Origin: Blepharisma japonicum
Lineage: Eukaryota > Ciliophora > Heterotrichea > Heterotrichida > Blepharismidae
Direction: 5' to 3'
Length of the DNA stretch: 64,000 nucleotides
NCBI GenBank assembly: GCA_949751835.1
Contig: CATKHK010000092.1
Span: 104,328 to 168,327 of the forward strand
Shown: piece by piece, positions 44,076-53,650 of the stretch
Numbering within the stretch: the first letter of the stretch is position 1
Layout of the letters: each line of letters begins with the position of its first letter
Program-made: the position numbers and the translations under genes
The notes under the pieces: model-generated
The model's database searches: none
What the model was told of the DNA's origin: nothing
What the model saw: only the letters and a program-made list of their open reading frames with translations

Positions 44076-44990
44076 TTAATTATTAAGTCTTTCAATGATT
44101 CTTGTTACATTAGCAGTATGCTGTAGCCTATCTAAAAGGCTGGATTCTTGCGCTTTTGATAATTTTTTCGGCTTATCTTTTCTTACTATCCTCTTTTTCT
44201 CATCAAATTTCAAATCCTCAATCTTTGTATGGTAATTTTTCAAAATTTGATCAGTTTTAGCCTCAAACGGAGACAAAGGTCTCCTTTTAAAATCTTGGCT
44301 TGTATTCAATAAGTTTTTCATTTTCGTTTCAATAACTCTCGATGTCTTGCTTGATGGAGTTAATTTATTATTTTTCGGAGGTTTCTGAGTTGTTGCCACT
44401 GTTTTTTGGAAAGGGGATTTTGTTTTAAAGTTTATTGGAGAGTATTGTTTTCTGAGATTTGAGTTATCGTACTCTTTTATTGGTGTCAAATCAGATTTAA
44501 GATTTTCAAGGTTGCTTTTATAATTGTTGAAGGAGTTGTTACAGATATTTTTATCGTCAATGATTTCTTTTGAAATCTTTTCAAAGCTGGCATCGTTTGA
44601 CTTTGTCCCTGATTCTGTCCTTTTCTTCTCTAAGAATTTGATAGTAGAAAGAGCTTGCTGAGTAGCCATAGCAATGCTACAGAGCAATGAGGTATTGTTA
44701 GGAGAAAGATCGCGGATCTTAGTTTTACTTAGGGGAAGTTTTAGTTTTGGAGTAGATTCTCCATTTCTTGGAGCATGGACCATGCATTCTTTTAGGCCTG
44801 TTCAACTGTGCTCAATTTCAAATATATCGGATGCGCTTTGGATTTTCGATAGCAGCTGGTCTTTTTTATCTAAGGATTTTATGCGTAGTCTCTCTTCGTT
44901 AAGATTTCGAAGTCTAATTGACTGAAAGCTTCTATTTGGAGTCTGGATGCCAGAAAGGCATCCTTGTAATTTTATATTTTCATGCTTCAT
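44076..44990 (-). CDS. Hypothetical Lys/Ser-rich protein (304 aa)
   Basis: The frame is read through one TGA-Trp (EIEHSWTGLKE). It is basic, rich in Ser, Lys and Asn, and mostly disordered, with a short helical region near the C-terminus (SKAQESSLLDRLQHTANVTRIIERLN). It could be a microtubule-associated or scaffold protein. No domain is recognised. It lies 54 bp upstream of the DHHC gene on the same strand. Confidence 0.7.
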
Positions 44991-45590
44991 TTCTGTTAAT
45001 TAAATATAAATTTTTAGAATTAAACTTAAGTCTACTGAAATTGATGCGAACAAGCATAATGATTAAGCAAGAATTTATTTAAAGAGTTCGTTATTTTAAC
45101 GAAAACATTAATTCACCACACATAAGAAAGATATTTAATGAAAATATATGGCTTCACTATATTAAAAATTGTGATAGAAAAGTTAGGCCTATACTAATGC
45201 TGAATGGCGAGCTATCTATTTTTTATATAAGATAAATCAGTTAATTTAAATCAAAAATGTCGTAAATGGATTGTATAATTTTGCATAATCAGAAAAAATC
45301 TTTTCTCAATAAAAAAGCTTCCGATTATAATTTTTGCTTATAAATGTCTTATGAATATATATACAATAATGTTTATAACTTGCCTCTATCCTAAATTAAA
45401 CTAGTTTTACTTGCAAAACATTCAAATTCTGTCCTAGCTTATCAAGAATCTGAGCAATCCAAAACCCGTTATCATCTGACATAACCCTTCAGCAATCCTT
45501 ACTGCATAGAAATATGAATACATTAATAATCTCTCTCTCAAAATTATATAAAATCAGATATCAATAGATACAAAATAAAATCATAATAAG
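44991..45590. other. Intergenic, divergent promoters
   Basis: There are 600 bp of AT-rich sequence upstream of the HECT ligase gene. No ORF, RNA gene or repeat is recognised. Confidence 0.4.
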
Positions 45591-48500
45591 ATGGAAGGAG
45601 AGCTTGATAAAGGACAAGGAAAATACGCAGCAACTGAATTTGGTTCTCTTGAATGTAATTATTATACAGCTCCTGGGAATTTAGCAGAACATACCCAAAA
45701 CTTGTTAAACTTAATGCAATCCGATGACGATATGGATGTCTTGACTGCAGTTATGCAATTATCAATGCATCTAGCAGTAGCGCCTGAAGAATCATTTTCG
45801 TCGTTTCCGATGGAGCAAACGATAACGACACTTGTAGAATGCATGCATCGGGATCTTCCAGATATCAGTCTTTATGCAATTATTTCACTCAATCATATCA
45901 TGGATACTGTGACTAATTCTATTGCAATGATGGCCAATGCTGGAGGAGTTGCAGCTCTGTCAATGAAATTGATGAGCTTCGAGTACATTGATATGGCTGA
46001 GCATGCAATTAAAGCATTAGAAAGGCTATCATATGACAACTCAACATCTGTACTGAAAGAAGGTGCGTTTTCAGCTATGATTAATATGATGGATTTTTTT
46101 GAGCAAGAAACTCAAAAAAGGATTCTCTCTATTGCAGGAATAATTGCACGAGCGGTGGCGAGTGAAGAATTAATGACAGAATACATCTTGCCTGTCGTCC
46201 CAGTAATTTCAACATTACTTCAATACAAAGGAAATCCATATTTTCCTATGAACCAGCTTGGTTTGCATTTCTTTTCAGGAATCTCAGAAAGTATTATTCG
46301 TCTTTCTGGAGGCGATCCTGAAGTCATAAAAAGATTTGCTGAAATTTATAGTGATAACGGTGTATTTCAAAATTTATTAGAATTATTACCAAATGCTGCA
46401 GGGTTTCAAAGTCGGGTTTTGAAACTAATTAGATTTTTCTGCGATTCTTCTCCAAATTTAGTATTAATGTTCCACAATTACGGAGGTGTAAGTATGATAA
46501 AAGAAGCTCTTGACATAGGAGAAAAAGAAAACGACGAAGGGCTAAGAAGCTATTCAATGGAAGCTTTAGCACTAGTAGACGTCTTAATTCCAATAAAAGA
46601 AAGCCAAGACCCTTTAGACTTAGAGCTTGCCAATATGTATATGAATAACCCAGAATTCATGAGATCTCTTGGAGAAGTCGTAATGCCGAGAATCCTTACA
46701 ATTTACGAAAGAATCACAAACCGAAATAACGGCCACTTAATTCTACACGTTATGGGGAAAATTCTTGCCCTTTCTGATCATGATTTTGTTGATACCTATG
46801 TAACACCTGTCCAATTTTCCACATTTATATCAGAAATTTTATCCTGTAAAGACTCAGAAGCAATTAAATGCGTATTAAGTATCGTGGTAGTTTTATATAA
46901 CAAAATCCCACAGCAAGTCGCTGAAAACTTCGTCCGAGAAGGCGTTATAGCAAAAATTAGAACTTTACAAATAGAAGACGCTTTAAAAGACTTAAAATAC
47001 CCTGTACAAGTATTTCAAGAAATCTTAGCCACGACGCCTTCTACGAATTTAAGACAAGCTTTATTGAGATCTGGGATGTCAAGGGATCCCAAAGTCCTTG
47101 AACAAATTTTGGCAGAAATTAAAAAAACCCATAGGACGAAAAAAAGGTCAGCTACAATGGATGCACAGTCTGAGCCAGATGAGCCTCTTCTTAGAAGGAA
47201 AATGACAGAGCCTGATGTCCCTGATACTGTAAAAGAGGCTGCAAAAGAAATTTTGTGCCTTACTCATGAGGCTTTAACTAAACATTCAGTATATGATAAT
47301 CCTGACTACCAAAGTGTATTGGCAGAGCTAAAAGACCTAGGAAGAGATTTAGAAACAGTAGAAGGGGAGTCAGGAAAACAGTTTTTAAGCCGCTTTATTG
47401 ACTTGCTTAATAGTGATAAAGGTATAAGTCTGCACGAGCTTGACCAGTCAAACTTCTTAGATTCTTTATGGAAATTTTTATCCCCAAATAAAAGCTCACT
47501 AGTAATTTTGCATAGAATTCATGAGTTTTTGATCACAATTTTGAAAAATAATCAAAAAGGTGAAAACAATTTAAACAGATTGATCTCGTTGTTACTAAGA
47601 TTTATTAGATATACCCAACAGTTCCCTACAATAATTTATGAAGCCAATGGAGCATCAAGCTCATTTACTGCTATGCGAACTTTAAGTAATAGAACAAGGG
47701 TTTCTCTTGTATATGACGCTGAAAAATATGAACAGCTTTCCTCAGAATCTAAATTTGAATTAGAAGCTAAGCATCAATTATTTTTAAATATTGGACAGTT
47801 AGCTTTGTCTTTGGAACAATACCATTCATTAGAAACTATAAGTGAAGCTTTACTAAAAGTAAAAAGCCAGCAGAATTTAAATTTATTTTTAGCTTCATTT
47901 GAAAGGACTAGTGCAGAAATGAGAGGAATTAACCAAGGACAGTTAAATATGACTAAGCAGCATTTAAGAATGCAGCAGTTATTAAGCGAGTCAATGGATT
48001 TAACAGCGACACTGGAAGAAATGGGGATTAGAAGTGAAGGAAATGAACAATTAATTAAAGAAATTCAAGGACAAAAAGTCCAGCAGTTTTTAGATGGACT
48101 TCAAGCTGAAGAAAATAAAGGAGAAGAAGATCAAGAGCAAGACCAAGATCAAGATCAAGACCCAGAAGCACAAAATATTCAGCCAATTGAAGCGATGACT
48201 ATTTCTCATAGAAAAGAAAGTGTTTTAGACCCGAAAAAAATGAGGGTGGTAATGAGAGTTGGAGATATGGAGGTGAATAAGCGAACAACTTTGTATGAAA
48301 TAAATTCAAAATACGCGAATGAAAGCGAAGGTATTGTTATTAAATTTAGCTTTGACACAAATAATGACCAAAATGAAGAGGAGTCAACATATTTATCATC
48401 AAGTACAAATATTCTTGATGAAATTATTAATTCAGCAATTAATATCCAATCTGATAAAGGCGAAAAAGTATATGCCCCATTAAAACTCCTAAAATTTTTG

Positions 48501-49967
48501 CATACCCTAAACTCAAAGATCCATCAAATACTCTCTCCAAGCTCCCCACTATTTTATTTCCCTATTGACCCTATCTCCTTCACACAAATTTCCCATAACA
48601 TTTTTATAAGCCACAAACTTTCTGCTATTTTGGCCAGACAAGTGTCAGACGTCTTAGCAATGGCTGGTGGCACAGCTCCTGACTGGGTAAAAAATTTGCC
48701 ACGTAAAGCTACATTTTTGTTTAATTTCTTACAAAGATATGATTTATTCCGAGCTATTGGGTTTGGAGGTGGGAGGTCGTTATATTTTTATTCAAATAGA
48801 GGAAAGAATTTTACAGTAAGAATGCTGAGGCAAAAAGCTATGATTCCTAGAGACCAAATTATTGAAGCTGGGATGAGAGTTTTAAGTGACTCAGCTTTAT
48901 TGAAATTTGGAATGCTTGAATTTGATTTTAGTGGAGAAGAAGGAACCGGGATTGGCCCAACTCTTGAGTTTTATGCTTTAGCAAGCAAAGAATTGAGGAA
49001 GCTTGATATATGGAGAAACACTGGGGAAGAGTGCGGATTATTCCCAGCGCCTTTGCAGTCACAAAATTTGGCAAGAATTTCTGAAACTTTTTACTTTATT
49101 GGGAAATTAGTTGCGAAAGCTTTATATGATGATCGATTAATCGATTTGCCTATTTCTTCTGTTTTTTGGAAGCTTGTCATGAAAAAGCCGTTAACTTTGC
49201 TTGATCTTTTACAGGTTGACCCTGGAGTCGGCCGCTATATGCTTCAACTTCAAGAAATCGTGAATAAATGGAAATGGGCTCAGCATGAATGCTCAGATTC
49301 TGACTATCAAAAAGGCCAGATGAAAGAAATCACATTAAATGGGACTCCGATTGAGGAACTTTATTTGTCTTTTACCTTGCCAGGATATGATGATATTGAA
49401 TTAAAGCCTCATGGGAAAGATAAAATTGTTACTTTAGATACTTTAGAAGAATATATAAATTTAGTTGCCCATTACACCTTAATGCAAAATTATCAAGCTC
49501 AAGCATTCAGAAAAGGCTTGGAAAAACTAATCCCAGTTGAAGCTCTCGAAGTTTTTGACCCTGAGGAGCTAGAAAACGTCATCTGTGGTAAAGGAAATGA
49601 ATCCTGGGACGTATCAGTTCTGGAAGAAGCTATTGTAACTGCACACGGCTATGATAAAAAGTCAAAAGTTTATCAAAATTTATTAAAAATCATGACTTCC
49701 CTCGACATGAACGAAAGAAGACTTTTCTTACAATTTGTAACAGGGTGTCCAAGACTCCCTATTGGAGGGTTCAAAGCGTTACACCCTCCGCTTACAGTGG
49801 TCCGAAAAGATCCAACAGTCCCTGGAACCAATCCCGACGATGTCTTACCAAGTGTTATGACATGTCAAAATTATTTGAAAATCCCTGAGTACTCTTCTTA
49901 TGAAGTTTTCAATAATCAACTTAGATATGCGCTAAAAGAAGGCCACGAAGCATTCCATCTATCTTAA
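45591..49967 (+). CDS. HECT E3 ubiquitin ligase (TRIP12/UPL3-like)
   Basis: This single 1458-aa frame has no intron and no TGA-Trp. Residues 30-500 are armadillo-like repeats starting LMQSDDDMDVLTAVMQLSMHL, as in TRIP12/UPL3/Ufd4. A middle region has a short Asp-Gln repeat (EEDQEQDQDQDQDPEA, about 842-857). The HECT domain covers about 1070-1458: GILGP-like EGTGIGPTLEFYAL, SETFYFIGKLVAKALYDDRLIDLPIS, FVTGCPRLPIGGFKAL, catalytic Cys in LPSVMTCQNYLKIP, and the family-ending NNQLRYALKEG. These ligases act in N-degron and ubiquitin-fusion degradation. A 33-bp gap separates its stop from the NOC4 stop. Confidence 0.95.
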   Translation: MEGELDKGQGKYAATEFGSLECNYYTAPGNLAEHTQNLLNLMQSDDDMDVLTAVMQLSMHLAVAPEESFSSFPMEQTITTLVECMHRDLPDISLYAIISLNHIMDTVTNSIAMMANAGGVAALSMKLMSFEYIDMAEHAIKALERLSYDNSTSVLKEGAFSAMINMMDFFEQETQKRILSIAGIIARAVASEELMTEYILPVVPVISTLLQYKGNPYFPMNQLGLHFFSGISESIIRLSGGDPEVIKRFAEIYSDNGVFQNLLELLPNAAGFQSRVLKLIRFFCDSSPNLVLMFHNYGGVSMIKEALDIGEKENDEGLRSYSMEALALVDVLIPIKESQDPLDLELANMYMNNPEFMRSLGEVVMPRILTIYERITNRNNGHLILHVMGKILALSDHDFVDTYVTPVQFSTFISEILSCKDSEAIKCVLSIVVVLYNKIPQQVAENFVREGVIAKIRTLQIEDALKDLKYPVQVFQEILATTPSTNLRQALLRSGMSRDPKVLEQILAEIKKTHRTKKRSATMDAQSEPDEPLLRRKMTEPDVPDTVKEAAKEILCLTHEALTKHSVYDNPDYQSVLAELKDLGRDLETVEGESGKQFLSRFIDLLNSDKGISLHELDQSNFLDSLWKFLSPNKSSLVILHRIHEFLITILKNNQKGENNLNRLISLLLRFIRYTQQFPTIIYEANGASSSFTAMRTLSNRTRVSLVYDAEKYEQLSSESKFELEAKHQLFLNIGQLALSLEQYHSLETISEALLKVKSQQNLNLFLASFERTSAEMRGINQGQLNMTKQHLRMQQLLSESMDLTATLEEMGIRSEGNEQLIKEIQGQKVQQFLDGLQAEENKGEEDQEQDQDQDQDPEAQNIQPIEAMTISHRKESVLDPKKMRVVMRVGDMEVNKRTTLYEINSKYANESEGIVIKFSFDTNNDQNEEESTYLSSSTNILDEIINSAINIQSDKGEKVYAPLKLLKFLHTLNSKIHQILSPSSPLFYFPIDPISFTQISHNIFISHKLSAILARQVSDVLAMAGGTAPDWVKNLPRKATFLFNFLQRYDLFRAIGFGGGRSLYFYSNRGKNFTVRMLRQKAMIPRDQIIEAGMRVLSDSALLKFGMLEFDFSGEEGTGIGPTLEFYALASKELRKLDIWRNTGEECGLFPAPLQSQNLARISETFYFIGKLVAKALYDDRLIDLPISSVFWKLVMKKPLTLLDLLQVDPGVGRYMLQLQEIVNKWKWAQHECSDSDYQKGQMKEITLNGTPIEELYLSFTLPGYDDIELKPHGKDKIVTLDTLEEYINLVAHYTLMQNYQAQAFRKGLEKLIPVEALEVFDPEELENVICGKGNESWDVSVLEEAIVTAHGYDKKSKVYQNLLKIMTSLDMNERRLFLQFVTGCPRLPIGGFKALHPPLTVVRKDPTVPGTNPDDVLPSVMTCQNYLKIPEYSSYEVFNNQLRYALKEGHEAFHLS

Positions 49968-50000
49968 TTATTGATTTTAAATATTTATAGCGAAGGAATA

Positions 50001-51407
50001 TTAGTTAAAAATACCTTTAAATGGCTTTGGGTTTAGTTTTGGTCTTTTCTGAGGGACTTCTAAGTTCATCACTTCAGCTGTGGTCACTCTGGCCATTTTT
50101 TCTACAGGTTTTTCAAATTCTGTGACGAGTTCTCTGATTTTGGGGTGGTAGTGCTTTTTTAATATCATTAATTCCCAGAGGGAGCTTTCTATTGATTTTG
50201 TGTATAGAGGATTTAATTCTTCATAATTGAATTTGTCTTCTTTGTTATTATTGTTTATCATTGGTAAAAGTCCTGAGTGTATTTTAAAGCTTTTCATTGC
50301 AAAAGCTACAGACCACAAAGTTGTGCTTACTGGAGAAAGTAAGGACTCTTTTAATAATACTTTGATAAAAGACCCTATCAAGCTTGATGGGAGCATAGGA
50401 GAGCTTAAAGATAGCTCTAAAAGTTTCAAAAAGCTTTTGGAAAGAGTTTTTCCTTTTTGTAATTGTGTACGAATTAGCTGGTAAAGCTTCATATAGTATT
50501 GCTTAGCCTCAAGCCCATGCTTTGTCATCAGTATAAACAAGCCGCTTAGTGCTAAAACTGCAATATTTCCACCATTATCAAAAGATTTTAAATAAAAATC
50601 TGAAAACATCAGTGGATCTGAAACATTTGGCAGCCCATATTTGCATAAAGATTTTAGTAAAAATTTTATATCTGTCGCTTCTAGATCAAGATCTGTAAGT
50701 TCTTTTCATATTTGGCCTATAGATTGCTTATATCTCATTGCCCATGAGTCACTATCTACAAGAATCCTTTGTCCAGCAAGCTCTGGGTCAAAATTTTCTT
50801 TTCTTTTTCTTTTTTTACTAGCTAATGATGGGGGTGCAAGCTCTGGGTAAAATACATTTTCTTTGAGTTTGCTTGGAGATGGTATTTGGCTTAAAAAATC
50901 ATAAATTAGATTAAGGTCGAACTCTTCGTCTTTTACTAGGAATGAGATTACTTTAGCTGATTCTGTGGCTATATCTTGGTATTCTTTCATGATATATCGT
51001 AAAATATTAAAGAATTGGGACTCTAAAAGACTTTTGATAAGGTTAGAAAAATTTTGGTTCTCTGATATTGGGATTTTTTTATGATGAAGCTCGATTTTTA
51101 TGTATGACAGAAATTTCAAAGTCCATTTAGCTTTTATTTCATCGTCTTCTGATTTTAAAAGAAATGATAAAATTGATTTGCTGCCATCCTCATAAAGTTT
51201 TCATAGTAAATTTGATAAGCCGACAAGCCTTTCATCTTGCAAAATTTCAGCTTTTCAATATTCTTCAAGGACTCGGCCTATGCAAAGGCCAACTTTTGCT
51301 TGGAATTTGTAGTCACCTGTTTTTAGGACTTCTGCTAATTTGGAAACTTGATCAATATCTTGCAAATTTTCTTTTATATTAGCCTCAAGTTTATTGAGTT
51401 CTTCCAT
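50001..51407 (-). CDS. NOC4: NOC4 (nucleolar complex protein 4)
   Basis: The product is 468 aa from ATG 51407, read through three TGA-Trp codons (EEYWKAE, NLLWKLYED and QIWKELTD). The N-terminal half is helical. The C-terminal half carries the CBF/Mak21-type domain (AVLALSGLFILMTKHGLE, YYMKLYQLI, SSLIGSFIKVLLKESL) and the Noc4 signature SLWELMILKKHYHPKIRELV. Noc4 with Nop14 is needed for small-subunit assembly in the nucleolus. The start is chosen because the frame is open to that Met and begins with a plausible helix. Confidence 0.88.
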
Positions 51408-51727
51408 TTATATCAAATATTTAATAAAGGCACTTGAACGTTGATACAACAAGAATCAACATTTAGATAAATATAGGCTCTTAAATATAGACTCTTAAAT
51501 TAGCAGTTTTTTATATTTTAAGTTATTTGGCATTATAATTATGGTTTAATCAAACTTTTTAGGATAAAATAATTTAAAATAAGTCAAGCAAGCGATAATC
51601 TAATATTTTTAATCTTAATACTTTATAAAGCAAAAATGCTTAAGTTGAAATGAAGCTTCTCAATAATATATAGTATAATGCTATCAGTATCTTAAATGTC
51701 GAAAAATCTATTTATTTATATATAAAT
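51408..51727. other. Intergenic, divergent promoters
   Basis: This AT-rich spacer of 320 bp contains a short direct repeat (AGGCTCTTAAATATAGACTCTTAAAT near 51475-51500). Nothing else is recognised. Confidence 0.4.
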
Positions 51728-52726
51728 ATGGAATCACCTGAAATAATCTCCCAAGCTTTCCAAAAGCTTCAACAGCAAGATCCAGAAAATCTCAATTGCT
51801 TTGACTGTGGTTCTCCAAATGCAGATCATGCTTCCACAAACCATGGAATATTTTTATGTTCCAAATGTGCAGGAAATCACCTAGTTTTAGGCCCATCAGT
51901 CAGTAATATCAAGTCATGGATATCTGAACCTTGAACTCTTAAGCAGCTTAAACTTATGTCAGCAGGTGGAAACTCAGCATTCCATCACTTTCTATTGAAT
52001 TACAATATATCGAGAGAAACGCCAATTTTTGCTTTAAAATATAAAACTATAGCTGCAGAATACTATAGATCTATGCTAGATGCCCTATCAGAAAATTTGA
52101 CATATGATGTTGACTTTCCATCAGTAGAGCTTGGAATTCAACTTATAAATGAAAATAGTCCATCATATTCTCCTAATAATGAAATTTCAGCTCCTCATGA
52201 GTATTCAGATATTCCTATACAACCACCTCTAGCTGAAAGCATAGCAAACGTTCAAGTTCCTCCAATAGAAAACGAGGAGCAGCCAAAAGGATGGAAATCA
52301 TGAATTAAAGCTAAATATACACAATCAGTTCTATATGGAGATAAGGTTGTTGATAAGTTTAATAATTTTGTGAGTAGTAATCCTGCTATGAAAAAAATTG
52401 ATGAGCAAGGAGAAAAAGCAGTTAAAAAAATTAATGAAGAAGTCAAAAAAATTTCGCAGCATCCTCATGTTCAATATGTTGAAAATTTAGCCAAAGATGC
52501 CACATATCATCTTTCTGAAGAGGCAAAAATGTCTTATAATTATATACTTCCTGGAATCCAAAAAGCGAGAAATGGTGCAAACAATTTTTTCATAGGAATA
52601 GAAAGAGAAACAAAAAAAGCATCATCAGCAGCAATGAATTTTATCAAAAATAAAAGAAATCAAGAGAATAAAAATGATGGAGAGGTCCAACAGCCTCTAC
52701 TACAAAATGATAACCCTGCCAATTAA
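51728..52726 (+). CDS. ArfGAP-domain protein lacking the arginine finger
   Basis: The product is 332 aa, with two TGA-Trp codons. The N-terminal ArfGAP zinc finger is intact in its cysteines (CFDCG...FLCSKCAGNH) and ends in MSAGGN. Active ArfGAPs have HRSLG after the last Cys; here it is HLVLG, so the catalytic Arg is Leu. The usual Trp in PxWAS is also replaced (ADHAS). The C-terminus is a long amphipathic helix region (KKIDEQGEKAVKKINEEVKK), which could sense membrane curvature. A coat-binding or Arf-effector role without GAP activity is inferred. Confidence 0.88.
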
Positions 52727-53130
52727 AATTGATTAATTAAATGAAATTTAGAGTACGATTTATTTGCTTTAATAATTAAAATGTATGTGTAAGTCATTTT
52801 TAAATTTTAATCATAAAATTAAGAATGGTGTATAAAATTTTCTGTTTCTGTGCTTTGTCTCATGTAAAATGAACTCGAAAAATAGAGCTTTAGCAAATTT
52901 GTAGTAAATTTTAATTTTCCTTCAAAATCTAATATCCAGCATTTACAGTTTAATCTGATATATATATACAAATTAACTTTCAATAGAGTGCCTTAAATCT
53001 AGCATCTTTTCCAAAAAGCATTTCTATATCTCAAATTGTGTTTAAATTCCAATCAATCTTTACCACGCTCCCTATCCACTTCTCTAAATATGGATTTAGC
53101 GCTCTCAGCCTTGGGTTATATTAATAAAAT
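52727..53130. other. Intergenic spacer
   Basis: There are about 400 bp of AT-rich sequence between two plus-strand genes. I see no ORF or structure. Confidence 0.4.
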
Positions 53131-53517
53131 ATGGAAAGCCCAGGTTTTTCAAGTGAATCAAGCTATGATCCTGAAATCGTGATGCCAATTGCAATCAAAC
53201 CAGTCACCCATTTCCTTCTCGTCCCTGCTTCTCAGTTTATAATGAACCCTGATAACACCTATCTTGGAAGCTTAACCAAATCAGAACGAGCAAGCAAGGT
53301 AAAGCGTTACCTTGATAAGAAACACTCCAGAGTGTATGACAAAAAGGTCAGATATCAGAGCCGGAAAGAATCTGCTGACAAGCGTGTCAGAGTGTGTGGA
53401 AGATTTGTGAAACAAGAAGCTCCATCCAGAAGCAGCACTGAGGACGAAATAAGCATGGCTTGCTTTAAAATTGATAGCGATCCAGCTGTTGATGAAAATT
53501 CAATGGCAGCGCTTTAA
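53131..53517 (+). CDS. Small CCT-motif protein
   Basis: The product is 128 aa. Residues about 52-95 form a CCT motif as in CONSTANS/TOC1: RASKVKRYLDKKHSR, then KKVRYQSRKESADKR, then VRVCGRFVK, a close match to the consensus (RKxRYxSRKxxAxxRxRxxGRFxK). In plants the motif binds CCACA DNA together with NF-YB/YC. No B-box or response-regulator domain is present; the flanks are Ser- and acid-rich. A DNA-associated regulator is likely. Confidence 0.85.
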   Translation: MESPGFSSESSYDPEIVMPIAIKPVTHFLLVPASQFIMNPDNTYLGSLTKSERASKVKRYLDKKHSRVYDKKVRYQSRKESADKRVRVCGRFVKQEAPSRSSTEDEISMACFKIDSDPAVDENSMAAL

Positions 53518-53525
53518 ATGTAAAT

Positions 53526-53549
53526 AGCTCACCCTGGTCAAGGGTGGCT
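53526..53549 (+). repeat. GC-rich hairpin just after the CCT gene stop
   Basis: AGC-(T)-CACCCT pairs with AGGGTG-GCT across the 5-nt loop GGTCA, giving a 9-bp stem with one bulged T. It starts 9 bases after the stop codon, so it would lie in the 3' UTR. It may affect 3'-end formation or stability. Confidence 0.65.
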
Positions 53550-53650
53550 CATAACTACTTATCAAAATTAGACTTAATCATATTAAATATGGCTTCAACA
53601 TCAATAAATATCAGTTTTAATTCGGTATAACTACAAAAAATATGTATAAT

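Noticed and set aside
48121-48170. Asp-Gln repeat in the HECT gene as a tandem-repeat element
   Set aside because: A short coding microsatellite in a linker, which is common in AT-rich ciliate genes.
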